Assembly: GCF_000412635.1 (NCBI RefSeq)
Contig: NZ_ASTG01000003.1
Location: forward strand, 248,001-312,000
Length of the DNA stretch: 64,000 bases
Source: Sphingobium bisphenolivorans
GTDB taxonomy: Bacteria > Pseudomonadota > Alphaproteobacteria > Sphingomonadales > Sphingomonadaceae
Reading direction: 5' to 3'
The first letter of the stretch is position 1. Each line of letters starts with the position of its first letter. The position numbers and the translations under genes were made by a program. The notes beneath the pieces were generated by a model. The model was not told where the DNA came from. It worked only from the letters and a program-made list of their open reading frames with translations, and did not search any database. Of the stretch, positions 45,042-53,667 are shown one piece after another.

Positions 45042-47444
45042 ATGTCTTTGACCAGCAAGCAGCGCCGCGCGGGGCTGCTATCGACCGCCTTTCTCCTCTC
45101 CACCACCACCGCAGCCCATGCGCAGGCGCCCGTCGCCGCCGCAGAGGCTGCCGTGGACTCTGCCGAAGCCATCGTCGTCACCGCCCGCAACCGGGCTGAG
45201 GATATCAACGACGTTCCCATTCCGATCTCCGTCCTCAGCGGCGAGACGATCGCGCAGCAGCGCGTCTTCACCATCGCCGATCTGACGCAGCGGGCGCCCG
45301 GCCTCACCGCCACCACGCCCAACGCCCGGCGCACCGGCGTGTCGCTGCGCGGCATCGGCCGGACCAGCGGCAACGACAATATGGAAGCGGCCGTCGGCGT
45401 GATCGTCGATGACGTGTTCCTCGGCCATGTCGGCATGACCTATCAGGACTTCACAGACCTCCAGCAGGTCGAGATATTGCGCGGCCCGCAGGGCACGCTG
45501 CTGGGCAAGAACACCTCGCTCGGCGTGCTCAAATATACCAGCAAGCTTCCCTCCTTCAGCCAGGAAGGCGTGATCGAGCTGGAGGGCGGCCTTTCGACGC
45601 CCTCGTTCAAGGCGCGCGGATCCTACAGCAATTCGCTGGTCGACGACGCGCTGGCGTTTCGCGTCTCCTTCTTCGTCGACAAGCAGCAAGGCGACATCCG
45701 GAACGTCAACACGCGCGGCGGCCACTGGCATGAGCGCGACCGTTGGGGCGGCCGGGCGCAGTTGCTCTTCAAGCCCAGTGACAATTTCTCGCTGCGCCTG
45801 AACTTCGATTCCGCCGAGACGAACGAGAACAGCAACACCAAGCCGTTCATGGTCGATCCGGCTACGCTGAACGACGGGTCGGCGCGCACGACCACCTACA
45901 GCACGCGTCTCGCGCGAAGCTATTTCGGCGGCTACAGGCCGATCATCGGGTCGTGGACCACGATCGACATGGATCAGGCCGAGCCGCTGATCACCCGCAA
46001 TCGCGGCGGTTCGATCATCGCGACCTGGGACACGGGGGCGTTCGAACTCAAGTCGATCTCCGCCTATCGCACCTTCCATTTCGACGCGAAGAATGACAGC
46101 GAACAGACCCGCTTCGCCATCGCGCGCGGCGGCACGCTGGTGGATACCGAGCAATTCTCGCAGGAATTCCGCATTTCTGGCGCGCTGACGCCGTCGATCC
46201 AATATCAGGCGGGCCTCTATTTCTTCCGCATCGAAACCGACACCACCAGCCGCAACCTGTACGGCGCGGATGCGGGCGCTTTCTATGCCACCAATGCGCA
46301 ATATAATAGCTTGGGCAGTACCGCGGCTGGCCGGGAACTACTGCGTGCTTCGCTCGCCAACATCTTCGCCATCTCCAACCAGAAGCCGATTTCCGACAGC
46401 CAGGCCGCCTTCGCCCAGTTCGACTGGAAGGTCACCGATCGCGCGTCGATCACCGCCGGAATCCGCTACACGCGCGAGCAGAAGAAGAGCAACATCACCC
46501 GCACCTCCTTCCGTTCGGACGGCGCGCCGATCGTCTCGACCGGCAATGCCACCGCCGACGCGATCCGTAGCGCGCAGCTGGGCAGCGACTTCGCCACGAT
46601 CACCGGCGAGCGCATCGATGACGATTCGATCTCCTGGCTCATCAACCCCAATTACAAGCTCACCGACGACATCCTGATCTATGCCTCGGCGAGCGGCGGC
46701 GGCAAGTCGGGCGCGGTGGCGTTCGAGAATAACGGCACCCGCCGCAACGTGAAGCCGGAAAAGACGACCGACTATGAACTCGGCCTCAAAGGGCAGTTCG
46801 GCCCGCTGACCCTGAACCTCAACGCCTATTACACCGAGGTGCGCGACTATCAGAATGTGACGAGCGAAGTCGATCCATCCTCCTCGACCGGCTATAGCTC
46901 ACGCCTCGGCAACATACCCGGGGTCAAGGCTCGCGGCGTAGAATTCGATGCGGCCCTGGCCTTGATCGACGGCCTCAGCCTGACGCTGGGCGGCGCATAC
47001 AACAAGGCGACCTATTCCGACTGGTCAACCGCGACCTGCCCCCGCTCCTACCCAACCACCGTCGCCTTCTGCAACAACACCGGCCGTCAGGTCGTCGGCG
47101 CGCCGCGCTGGACGATCATCACGGGCTTCAACTATGTCGGCGACATCGGTACTTCGGGCTGGGCGGTCCATGCCTTTGCCAACAACAGCTATCGTTCGCG
47201 CCATAATCTTGAGCAGCTGCTGTCCGACTATGGCTTGCAGAAGGGCTATAATCTGACCGACGCCGGGATCGGCATCATCAAGGATCATGGCGGCGCGAAA
47301 ACGGAACTCAGCATCGTCGCGAAGAACCTCTTCGACACGCGCTACACCACCAGCGTCAACGATTTCAGCAACACCGCGCCGGTCGGCTACGACGGCATCG
47401 GCGCTCGCCGCTACATCGGCGCCCTTCTCCGCACGCAATTTTAA
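45042..47444 (+). CDS. TonB-dependent receptor
   Basis: An 800-residue outer-membrane receptor. Signal peptide about residues 1-26 (LSTAFLLSTTTAAHAQA). TonB box AIVVTARNRAEDINDV near 43. Plug: PISVLSGETI, PGLTATTPNARRTGVSLRGI, EILRGPQGTLLGKNTSLG. The barrel continues to GARRYIGALLRTQF with the terminal Phe. It is the first of four genes (this, DUF6152 and two exported paralogues) with gaps of 11 and 1 bases and a 4-base overlap, ended by a terminator at 49646. The substrate is unknown. Confidence 0.94.
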   Translation: MSLTSKQRRAGLLSTAFLLSTTTAAHAQAPVAAAEAAVDSAEAIVVTARNRAEDINDVPIPISVLSGETIAQQRVFTIADLTQRAPGLTATTPNARRTGVSLRGIGRTSGNDNMEAAVGVIVDDVFLGHVGMTYQDFTDLQQVEILRGPQGTLLGKNTSLGVLKYTSKLPSFSQEGVIELEGGLSTPSFKARGSYSNSLVDDALAFRVSFFVDKQQGDIRNVNTRGGHWHERDRWGGRAQLLFKPSDNFSLRLNFDSAETNENSNTKPFMVDPATLNDGSARTTTYSTRLARSYFGGYRPIIGSWTTIDMDQAEPLITRNRGGSIIATWDTGAFELKSISAYRTFHFDAKNDSEQTRFAIARGGTLVDTEQFSQEFRISGALTPSIQYQAGLYFFRIETDTTSRNLYGADAGAFYATNAQYNSLGSTAAGRELLRASLANIFAISNQKPISDSQAAFAQFDWKVTDRASITAGIRYTREQKKSNITRTSFRSDGAPIVSTGNATADAIRSAQLGSDFATITGERIDDDSISWLINPNYKLTDDILIYASASGGGKSGAVAFENNGTRRNVKPEKTTDYELGLKGQFGPLTLNLNAYYTEVRDYQNVTSEVDPSSSTGYSSRLGNIPGVKARGVEFDAALALIDGLSLTLGGAYNKATYSDWSTATCPRSYPTTVAFCNNTGRQVVGAPRWTIITGFNYVGDIGTSGWAVHAFANNSYRSRHNLEQLLSDYGLQKGYNLTDAGIGIIKDHGGAKTELSIVAKNLFDTRYTTSVNDFSNTAPVGYDGIGARRYIGALLRTQF

Positions 47445-47455
47445 AGAGAGGCTTC

Positions 47456-47872
47456 ATGGCACATCATCACTGGCGCACTGTTGCAATTTCCGCGCTGCTG
47501 GCGGCGGCGGGCGGCTGGGCGACGCAAAGCATCGCTCACCACGCCTTCGCGGCGGAGTTCGACTCCGCCAAGCCGCTCGCCATCCAAGGCGTCGTCACCA
47601 AGGCGCGCTTCGTCAATCCGCACAGCTGGATCTATCTGGACGTCAAGAACAAGGACGGCTCGGTCACCAACTGGGGCTTCGAATTCGGCACGCCCAGTTC
47701 GTTGCGTACCAATGGCCTCAGCAAGGAGGATGTGAAGCCCGGCACCAACATCCGCATCGGCGGCTACCGCGCGAAAAATGGCGGCCCCTTCGGCTATGCC
47801 GCGACGATCACGCTGGACAGCGGGCGCAAGGTGCAGACCGGCAGCGCGCCCGACGCTCCCGTGAGGCGCTGA
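47456..47872 (+). CDS. DUF6152 family exported protein
   Basis: A 138-residue periplasmic protein. Signal peptide to about residue 27. The mature start HHAFAAEFDSAKPLAIQGVV and the segment RFVNPHSWIYLDVKNKDGSV are the hallmarks of DUF6152. The His pair HH at the mature N-terminus and NPHSW could bind a metal, but this is an inference. It lies 11 bases after the TonB receptor. The family has no established function to my knowledge. Confidence 0.88.
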   Translation: MAHHHWRTVAISALLAAAGGWATQSIAHHAFAAEFDSAKPLAIQGVVTKARFVNPHSWIYLDVKNKDGSVTNWGFEFGTPSSLRTNGLSKEDVKPGTNIRIGGYRAKNGGPFGYAATITLDSGRKVQTGSAPDAPVRR

Positions 47873-47873
47873 C

Positions 47874-48659
47874 ATGGGGCAGATCATCACAAAAGCCCGC
47901 CGCCTCGCCGCCGCTACCGCCCTGCTCGCGATCGCCTTCACCGGCGTCGCGGCGGACGCCCAGACCGGCCAGCTCCCGCGCCGCACTGACGGCCATCCGG
48001 ACTTCTCCGGCATCTGGCAGACGCTGAGCGAGGCCGATTATGACCTGGAGCCGCATGCCGGCCGCCACGATGCGCCGCCGGGACCGGGCGTGGTGGAGGG
48101 CGGCGTCATCCCCTATCGCCCTGAAGCCCTCGCCCAGAAGCAGCGCAACTTCGCCGCACGGGGGAAGGAAGATCCCCGCCTCAAATGCTGGGTCGCGGGC
48201 ACGCCGCGCGGCATCTATTATCCCGCGCCCTTCCAGATCTTCCAGCGCGACAGCGACCTGACGCTGGTTCACCAGTTCGGCCATCAGGTGCGGACCATCT
48301 TCACCAACGGCACTGGCCACCAGACCGAGACGGACGACGGCTATTATCTGGGCGATTCCCGTGCCAAGTGGGACGGCGACACGCTGGTCGTGGACGTCAT
48401 CGGCTTCAACGAGGAAACATGGCTCGATCGCGCCGGTAATTACCACAGCGACGCACTCCATGTGGTGGAGCGCTGGAGCTATGTCGACAAGGATACGATC
48501 AGCTATCGCGCGACGATCGAGGATCCCAAGGTCTTCACCAAGCCCTGGACCATCGAGCTGCTGCTCAATCGCCGTCGCGACAAGAATTTCCAGCTGATCG
48601 AGGATTATTGCTTCACCCTGCCCTATGAGCAGGCCTATCCGCACAAGGAGGTTAAATGA
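47874..48659 (+). CDS. Exported protein of unknown function (paralogue A)
   Basis: A 261-residue exported protein. Signal peptide about residues 1-29 (ALLAIAFTGVAADAQ). Shared landmarks with the next gene: DGHPDFSGIWQ near the N-terminus, GDSRAKWDGDTLVVDV in the centre, a Cys in RLKCWVAGTPRG, the end FTKPWTIELLLNR, and a second Cys in EDYCFTL. The family is common beside DUF6152 genes but I know of no assigned activity. One base separates it from DUF6152, and it overlaps the next gene by four bases. Confidence 0.8.
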   Translation: MGQIITKARRLAAATALLAIAFTGVAADAQTGQLPRRTDGHPDFSGIWQTLSEADYDLEPHAGRHDAPPGPGVVEGGVIPYRPEALAQKQRNFAARGKEDPRLKCWVAGTPRGIYYPAPFQIFQRDSDLTLVHQFGHQVRTIFTNGTGHQTETDDGYYLGDSRAKWDGDTLVVDVIGFNEETWLDRAGNYHSDALHVVERWSYVDKDTISYRATIEDPKVFTKPWTIELLLNRRRDKNFQLIEDYCFTLPYEQAYPHKEVK

Positions 48660-49618
48660 GATCGAGCAAAGTCTTGGCTGGCGCCTTGCTGGCGCTGGCG
48701 CCTGCCGCTCATGCCCAGAGCCCGCAAGCCACAGGAAATGGCGGCGGCATCCGCTGGCAGAAGACGGTGCCCGTCATCGCTTCAGGCGCCTGGGCCGGAG
48801 CCAAGCTGGCGGACGGGCAGCCCGACATTTCGGGCTTCTATTCCAACACCATTTCCAACCACAGCAATTTCACAGACCCGCAGGCTGGCCCTCCCGGTGA
48901 GCCCTCCGACGTCGCGAACTTGCCGCGCGACCAGCGGGCGCCGAGCCGCGTGACCGATCCCGCTGATGGGCAAATCCCCTATCTGCCAACCGCCCGGGCG
49001 CTGCAGGAGGACTTCGCCAAGAACTTCCCCGAACCCAACAAGCCGCGCTACATCGAGCCGCTGGCGCGCTGCGCCCCGGCGGGCGTGCCCAAATCCTACA
49101 TGTGGCATGGCTTCGAAGTCCGACAGTTCCCGAACTATGTCGTGTTCCTGTTCGATTCAGGTTCGCGCATCATCCCGCTCGACAACCGACCGCACCTGCC
49201 CGGCGCGATCAAATTGTGGAATGGTGACTCGCGCGGCCACTGGGAAGGCAATGTGCTGGTGGTCGATGTCCAAAACCAGAATGGCAAGGCGCTGTTCGGC
49301 CGCTATGGCGATTTCATCAGCGAAAATGGCCGAGTGACTGAGCGCTATATCTTCGATCCGAAGGGCGGCGGCTTCAACTATGTCGCAACCTTTACCGATC
49401 CGACCGTCTATTCCCGCCCCTGGACCGCGACGATCCCGGTCAAGCGCTATACCGAAGCGGACAAGCCCGACGGCTGGCATTATGATGTGAAGCCCGCGAA
49501 CCGACCGGGGAAGCCCTTGCTGCACGAGCGGGTCGAGCGGGTCTGCGTCGAGAATAACGGCCCATTTGGCGGCGGCGCGGTCGGCGTGCCTTCCGACCAG
49601 CCGGTCATCGCGCGCTAG
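48656..49618 (+). CDS. Exported protein of unknown function (paralogue B)
   Basis: A 320-residue exported protein. Signal peptide about residues 1-20 (LAGALLALAPAAHAQ). Landmarks parallel to paralogue A: DGQPDISGFYS, ARCAPAGVPKSYM (Cys-x3-Gly), NGDSRGHWEGNVLVVDV, YSRPWTATIPVKR and a last Cys in ERVCVENN. The two conserved Cys in both proteins could form a disulfide. The ATG overlaps the previous stop. It is the last gene before a strong terminator. Confidence 0.8.
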   Translation: MRSSKVLAGALLALAPAAHAQSPQATGNGGGIRWQKTVPVIASGAWAGAKLADGQPDISGFYSNTISNHSNFTDPQAGPPGEPSDVANLPRDQRAPSRVTDPADGQIPYLPTARALQEDFAKNFPEPNKPRYIEPLARCAPAGVPKSYMWHGFEVRQFPNYVVFLFDSGSRIIPLDNRPHLPGAIKLWNGDSRGHWEGNVLVVDVQNQNGKALFGRYGDFISENGRVTERYIFDPKGGGFNYVATFTDPTVYSRPWTATIPVKRYTEADKPDGWHYDVKPANRPGKPLLHERVERVCVENNGPFGGGAVGVPSDQPVIAR

Positions 49619-49645
49619 GCAGTTACTCCCCCGCTCTCTCTCCCG

Positions 49646-49685
49646 ACTGGCCGGCGGGACATCCGCGCCGGCCAGTTGCTTTTGT
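49646..49685 (+). terminator. Rho-independent terminator of the TonB receptor operon
   Basis: ACTGGCCGGCG (49646-49656) and CGCCGGCCAGT (49666-49676) pair perfectly over 11 bases around a nine-base loop, followed by TGCTTTTG. It ends the plus-strand operon 28 bases after the last stop codon. On the minus strand no T-run follows, so it acts in one direction. Confidence 0.88.
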
Positions 49686-49714
49686 GCCCCGAGGAAGATC
49701 GATCGGCAGCGGGA

Positions 49715-50674
49715 TCAGCCGCCCTTGCCGAAGCTCCGGTCGAATGCCTCGGCAACGGGGCGCTCCGCCCGGATCAGCCCGCCCTTCTGAAAACGGCGCG
49801 CGATGTCGTCTTCATGCGCGATGACCTTGGCGTCGATGGGTTGAGACAGGCGGTTATTGCGGTCGAAACTCGCCCTCGCAATGTCCAGCGGCAGCCCCGT
49901 TTCCCGTGCCAGCACTTGCGCGAACGCGTCGGGATGGGCCCGCGCCCAAGCCACCGCCTTCGCCTCACGGGCAAGGAAGTCCGCCAGCAGGGCCCGCTTG
50001 GGTACGATCGACGCGGCATGGGCGATGTCGATATAGAGCGGCAAGCCATAGTCTTTCGCGTCGACGACTGCCCGTGCGCCTTCCTTGACCGCGACATTGG
50101 TGTAGGGCGTCCAGGTCGCCCAGGCATCGATCGCGCCGCTATCGAACGCGGCCTTGGCGTCTTGCGGCGGCAGGAAGATCACCTTGACCTTGCTCGTGGA
50201 GATGTTCGCACGCTCCAGCGCTTGCAACAGGAGATGATGGCCGATCGAACCGCGCGTGGTGGCGACCGCCCTGCCGACAAGGTCCTGCGCCGAGCGGATC
50301 GGCGATCCCTTCTTGGCTAATATCGCAAGCGCCTCACCCGCCTGGCTGGCGGGTGCCTGCACGGCGATCGCCTTCACCGGACTACCGCTCTGGTAGGCGA
50401 AGATGAACGGGGCGTCAGCGGCGAGGCCGAGGTCCGCCGCGCCGCTTCCCACCGCCTCCAGCAACGGCTGGGCAGCGGGGAACTCCGACCATTCGACGCT
50501 ATAGGGCGCGCCGTTCAGCACACCTGAGGCGAGCATCATCGCCTTGACCTGCCCCTTCTGGTTGGCGACGCGCAGCACCTTGTCATCGCCGCCGCGAAAT
50601 TTTGCTGCGGCAAGGCCAAGGCCTGCCGCCGCTACCAGAACCACCGCCGCGACGGTGCCAGCTTTCCTGCCCAT
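49715..50674 (-). CDS. ssuA: ABC transporter sulfonate-binding protein (SsuA-like), operon copy
   Basis: A 319-residue solute-binding protein. A single N-terminal hydrophobic segment (AAVVLVAAAGLGLAAA) exports or anchors it. Family motifs: LRVANQKGQ, VEWSEFPAAQPLLEAVGSGA, DLGLAADAPFIFAYQSG and AIDAWATWTPY, as in aliphatic sulfonate-binding SsuA. It would deliver an organosulfonate to SsuC/SsuB. It is the last gene of the operon, one base after the LLM monooxygenase. A second copy is at 56613-57605. Confidence 0.9.
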   Translation of the reverse strand: MGRKAGTVAAVVLVAAAGLGLAAAKFRGGDDKVLRVANQKGQVKAMMLASGVLNGAPYSVEWSEFPAAQPLLEAVGSGAADLGLAADAPFIFAYQSGSPVKAIAVQAPASQAGEALAILAKKGSPIRSAQDLVGRAVATTRGSIGHHLLLQALERANISTSKVKVIFLPPQDAKAAFDSGAIDAWATWTPYTNVAVKEGARAVVDAKDYGLPLYIDIAHAASIVPKRALLADFLAREAKAVAWARAHPDAFAQVLARETGLPLDIARASFDRNNRLSQPIDAKVIAHEDDIARRFQKGGLIRAERPVAEAFDRSFGKGG

Positions 50675-50675
50675 A

Positions 50676-51764
50676 TCAGCCCGCCAGCGCGAGCCGGGTC
50701 TTCTCCCGCGCCGCCACCTTGCGGCGAACGACCGGCAGCAATTCCCTGCCGTATAGAACCGAATCCTCCAGCGGGTCGAAGCCGCGGATCAGGAAATGAT
50801 CGATGCCGATATCATAATAATCCAGCATGGCGTCCGCGATCTGCTCCGGCGTGCCGACCAGGCCCGTGCTGTTGCCGGCCGCGCCGGTCAATGCCGCAAC
50901 GCCGGTCCAAAGCCGCTTGTCCCGGCGGTTGGCGCTCGCGGTTTCCAGCAGGCGGAGCGACCCGGCATTGGGCGGGCGATGGCCGGTGATCGGCAGGCCG
51001 GCGGCAACCCTGTTCTCCCGCACCTGCTCCTCAATCTCCGCCGCGCGCTTCCAGGCGGCCTCCTCCGTATCGGCGACGACCGGCCGCAGCGACAGGGAAA
51101 AGCCCGGGTCGCGGCCATGGCGCGCGGCCGAGCGGCGCACCTGGCGGACCGTATCCTGCACCGCTTCCAGCGTCTCGCCCCATAGCGCGTAGACATCCGC
51201 ATGACGACCGGCGACCTCGACCGCCTCCGCCGACGATCCGCCGAAGAAGACCGGCAGATTGTCCGGCTTGATCGCGCTGAACGCCTGTTTGACGTCGTAG
51301 AATTTGCCCTGATGGTCGAAGGGCTGGGCGGCGGTCCATTCCTGGCGCAAGACGGTGAGATATTCGTCCGTGCGCGCATAGCGCTCCGCCTTCACCGTCC
51401 CCGTGTCGCCATCGCGCGCCATTTCCTCGTCCGCGCCGCCGGTGATGATATGCACGGCCACGCGTCCGCCCGACAGTTGGTCGAGCGTGGCAAGCTGGCG
51501 CGCCGCCACCGTGGGTTGGGTAAAGCCGGGCCGGTGCGCCACCAGGAAACCAAGCCTGCTGGTAATCGCCGCCGCATGCGCCGCCACGATCTGGCTTTCC
51601 GGGCTGTTCGACCCAAACGGGATCAGCACCCGGTCGAAGCCGCCCTCCTCCTGCGCCTTCGCCGCCGCTTCCACATAAGTCTTGTCGAGCGCGCGGCTGC
51701 GCACCGCCGATTGCGTTTCGGAGCCGTTGTTGAAGCCGATATAACCGATGAATTTGACGCTCAT
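50676..51764 (-). CDS. ssuD: LLM-class flavin-dependent monooxygenase (SsuD-like)
   Basis: A 362-residue luciferase-like monooxygenase. It would desulfonate an alkanesulfonate with FMNH2 and O2, releasing sulfite. Segments: KFIGYIGFNNGSETQ at the start, GFLVAHRPGFTQPTVAARQL, LDQLSGGRVAVHIITGG (SsuD-type HIITGG) and FFGGSSAEAVEVAGRHADVY. The ATG at 51764 has AGGAGG seven bases upstream; the longer frame to 51845 is Arg-rich. No ssuE flavin reductase is in the operon, so reduced flavin must come from elsewhere. The sulfonate specificity is by family only. Confidence 0.87.
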   Translation of the reverse strand: MSVKFIGYIGFNNGSETQSAVRSRALDKTYVEAAAKAQEEGGFDRVLIPFGSNSPESQIVAAHAAAITSRLGFLVAHRPGFTQPTVAARQLATLDQLSGGRVAVHIITGGADEEMARDGDTGTVKAERYARTDEYLTVLRQEWTAAQPFDHQGKFYDVKQAFSAIKPDNLPVFFGGSSAEAVEVAGRHADVYALWGETLEAVQDTVRQVRRSAARHGRDPGFSLSLRPVVADTEEAAWKRAAEIEEQVRENRVAAGLPITGHRPPNAGSLRLLETASANRRDKRLWTGVAALTGAAGNSTGLVGTPEQIADAMLDYYDIGIDHFLIRGFDPLEDSVLYGRELLPVVRRKVAAREKTRLALAG

Positions 51765-51781
51765 GCCGCGTCCTCCTGATG

Positions 51782-53056
51782 TTAGATGACGAAAAAGCCG
51801 TGGGTGCCGTCGCGCTCCAGCTGGGCGACGAGGCCATATTCCCAATCCAGATAGGCCTGCATCGCGGCGGCCTTATTGTCGGTGCCCTCATAGGGGCGCT
51901 TGTACCGCCCCTCCGGGCCGCGCGGAGTGGGCGCGCCGTCGGACCCTTTCTCCAGCGTCACGGCGGACCAATCGACGTCCAGCACGTAAACTTCCAGGCC
52001 TAGCTGCGCGAGCCAGGAGGCAGTCATGTCCGCCCGCGGCCCCAGATCGTCGGCAACGACGATGCGCGCGCCACGGACCGGCGCATTATGGTCGGTTTCC
52101 TGCACCAGCTGTCCACCTTGCGCGTTGCGAAATCCGGGCAGATGGCCGCTTTCGAATTCGCGCGGCTGGCGAACGTCATAGAGGTAGAGGGTCCGCGCCT
52201 TGTCGGCCCTGAGCTGCTCCAGCTCTCCCCAGCCGATACGTTTCACCCCGGCGCGATAGGCGACCTCGCGGGCATGGACGCGGGCCTCCTGCGTCAACAG
52301 ATGGTCCACCTCGGGTGCAACGCGCGTCTGCCCGCTTTCCAGCTCCTGCCCCGCGAGCGTCCAGCCGATTGTGCCGTTGCGCAGGGCGAAGACGCGGTTG
52401 GGCACCCCCGCATTCACCAGCGACTGCGCGCCGATGATCGACCGGGTACGGCCCGCGCAGTTGACGATTATCGTCGTGTCCGGATCGGGTGCGATCGTCC
52501 GAGCGCGCAGCACCAGTTCCGCGCCCGGCACGCTGGTGCCGGTCGGAATGCTCATCGTGTTATATTCCTCATAGCGGCGTGCATCGAGAATCTGGATGTC
52601 CGCCTTCTCCCGGATCAGCGCCTGCACCTCTTCGGCCGCAAGGCTGGGCGTGTGTCGGCGATGTTCGACCAGTTCGCCAAAGGCCTTGGAATAGCTGTTC
52701 ACATCCTCGAACAGTTCGTAGCCCGCGTCCCGCCAGCCGGCCAGCCCGCCGTCCAGTTCGCGCACGTCGCTATAGCCAAGCGCCTCCAGCCGCACCGCCG
52801 CCTTGTGTGCCAGTCCTTCGCCATTGTCATAGACGATGACGGGCGTATCCAGCCGGGGGATGCGCCAGCGCGCCTCCTCATCGATCCGGCGGAGCGGGAT
52901 CTGCGCGGCGAAAAGCGGGTGTCCCTGGGCGAAGTCGTGCTCCTCCCGCACGTCGATCAGCGCGATCTCGCTGCCGATCAGCAGCGCGCGGCGGATCTCC
53001 TGCGGTGTGGCGAGCAAGATGCGCTCGCTCGTGCGCTCCAGCGTGTCTATGGTCAT
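51782..53056 (-). CDS. Three-domain rhodanese-related sulfurtransferase
   Basis: A 424-residue cytoplasmic protein with three rhodanese domains (about residues 20-120, 145-245 and 275-360), then a C-terminal tail (about 360-424). Only the second domain has the Cys loop: IIVNCAGRTRS. The first has Asp instead (VIVYDNGEGLA) and so does the third (IVVADDLGPRA). One active and two inactive domains therefore seem present. It accepts or delivers persulfide sulfur, probably from the thiol dioxygenase substrate. The ATG at 53056 overlaps the CDO stop (ATGA). The LLM gene follows after 17 bases. Confidence 0.88.
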   Translation of the reverse strand: MTIDTLERTSERILLATPQEIRRALLIGSEIALIDVREEHDFAQGHPLFAAQIPLRRIDEEARWRIPRLDTPVIVYDNGEGLAHKAAVRLEALGYSDVRELDGGLAGWRDAGYELFEDVNSYSKAFGELVEHRRHTPSLAAEEVQALIREKADIQILDARRYEEYNTMSIPTGTSVPGAELVLRARTIAPDPDTTIIVNCAGRTRSIIGAQSLVNAGVPNRVFALRNGTIGWTLAGQELESGQTRVAPEVDHLLTQEARVHAREVAYRAGVKRIGWGELEQLRADKARTLYLYDVRQPREFESGHLPGFRNAQGGQLVQETDHNAPVRGARIVVADDLGPRADMTASWLAQLGLEVYVLDVDWSAVTLEKGSDGAPTPRGPEGRYKRPYEGTDNKAAAMQAYLDWEYGLVAQLERDGTHGFFVI

Positions 53057-53667
53057 GCGTTTCTCGATCTGTCCCAAAGGTTGGGGATCACGCTGTTGGC
53101 GTAACCCGAAATGAATGTCTTTGGCGTGCCGTCGATCGAATAGGTCGCCCGCTCGACCGCGCCGATATTGGCGCCATAGACATGGATGCTGATAGACGGC
53201 CGGTCGGCCAGGCCGTTGGTCACGCGGTGGATGTCACCGACGCGCGGAGAGATGGCATCGACCTCGCCTGCGCGCAGAATATCCTCGCCTTCCGCCCCCA
53301 GTCCGCCGGCGGGCAAGCGGCGGAAGCGCTCGACCTTCTCGACGCCTCGCAGCACCCCGACCAGCCCCCAGACGCTGTGATCGTGGATCGGCGTCGACTG
53401 ACCCGGTCCCCAGACAAAGCTCACGACGCTGAACCGCTCGCGGCTGTCGCAATGGAGCAGATATTGCTGATAGCGATCGGGATGGGCGCGGGCGAATTCT
53501 TCGGGCAGCCAGTCGTCCTGCGCGATCAGCCGGGTGAGCAGCGCCCGGCCGCTTTCCAATATGGCGCTTTCATCCCGAACCGCGGCCAGAAGGTCGCCAA
53601 AAGCGGTGACGAAACCGCGCAGGCGTGCGACCGCGACAGGCCGGTCCATCGCGGTGACGGCATTCAT
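53053..53667 (-). CDS. Cysteine dioxygenase-type thiol dioxygenase
   Basis: A 204-residue cupin that oxidises a thiol to a sulfinate with non-haem iron and O2. The metal His triad is H95, H97 (TPIHDHSVWG) and H147 (GDIHRVTN), matching CDO. Neighbouring bacterial proteins of this shape act on cysteine or 3-mercaptopropionate; which applies here is not clear from sequence. FVWGPGQSTPIHDH carries Gln before the first His, seen in some 3-mercaptopropionate dioxygenases. Both its ends overlap neighbours by ATGA (ssuB upstream, rhodanese downstream). Confidence 0.9.
   Translation of the reverse strand: MNAVTAMDRPVAVARLRGFVTAFGDLLAAVRDESAILESGRALLTRLIAQDDWLPEEFARAHPDRYQQYLLHCDSRERFSVVSFVWGPGQSTPIHDHSVWGLVGVLRGVEKVERFRRLPAGGLGAEGEDILRAGEVDAISPRVGDIHRVTNGLADRPSISIHVYGANIGAVERATYSIDGTPKTFISGYANSVIPNLWDRSRNA

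Noticed and set aside
45078-46301. 407-codon minus-strand frame under the TonB receptor
   Set aside because: Shadow of the receptor gene at 45042-47444, with no start signal or domain.
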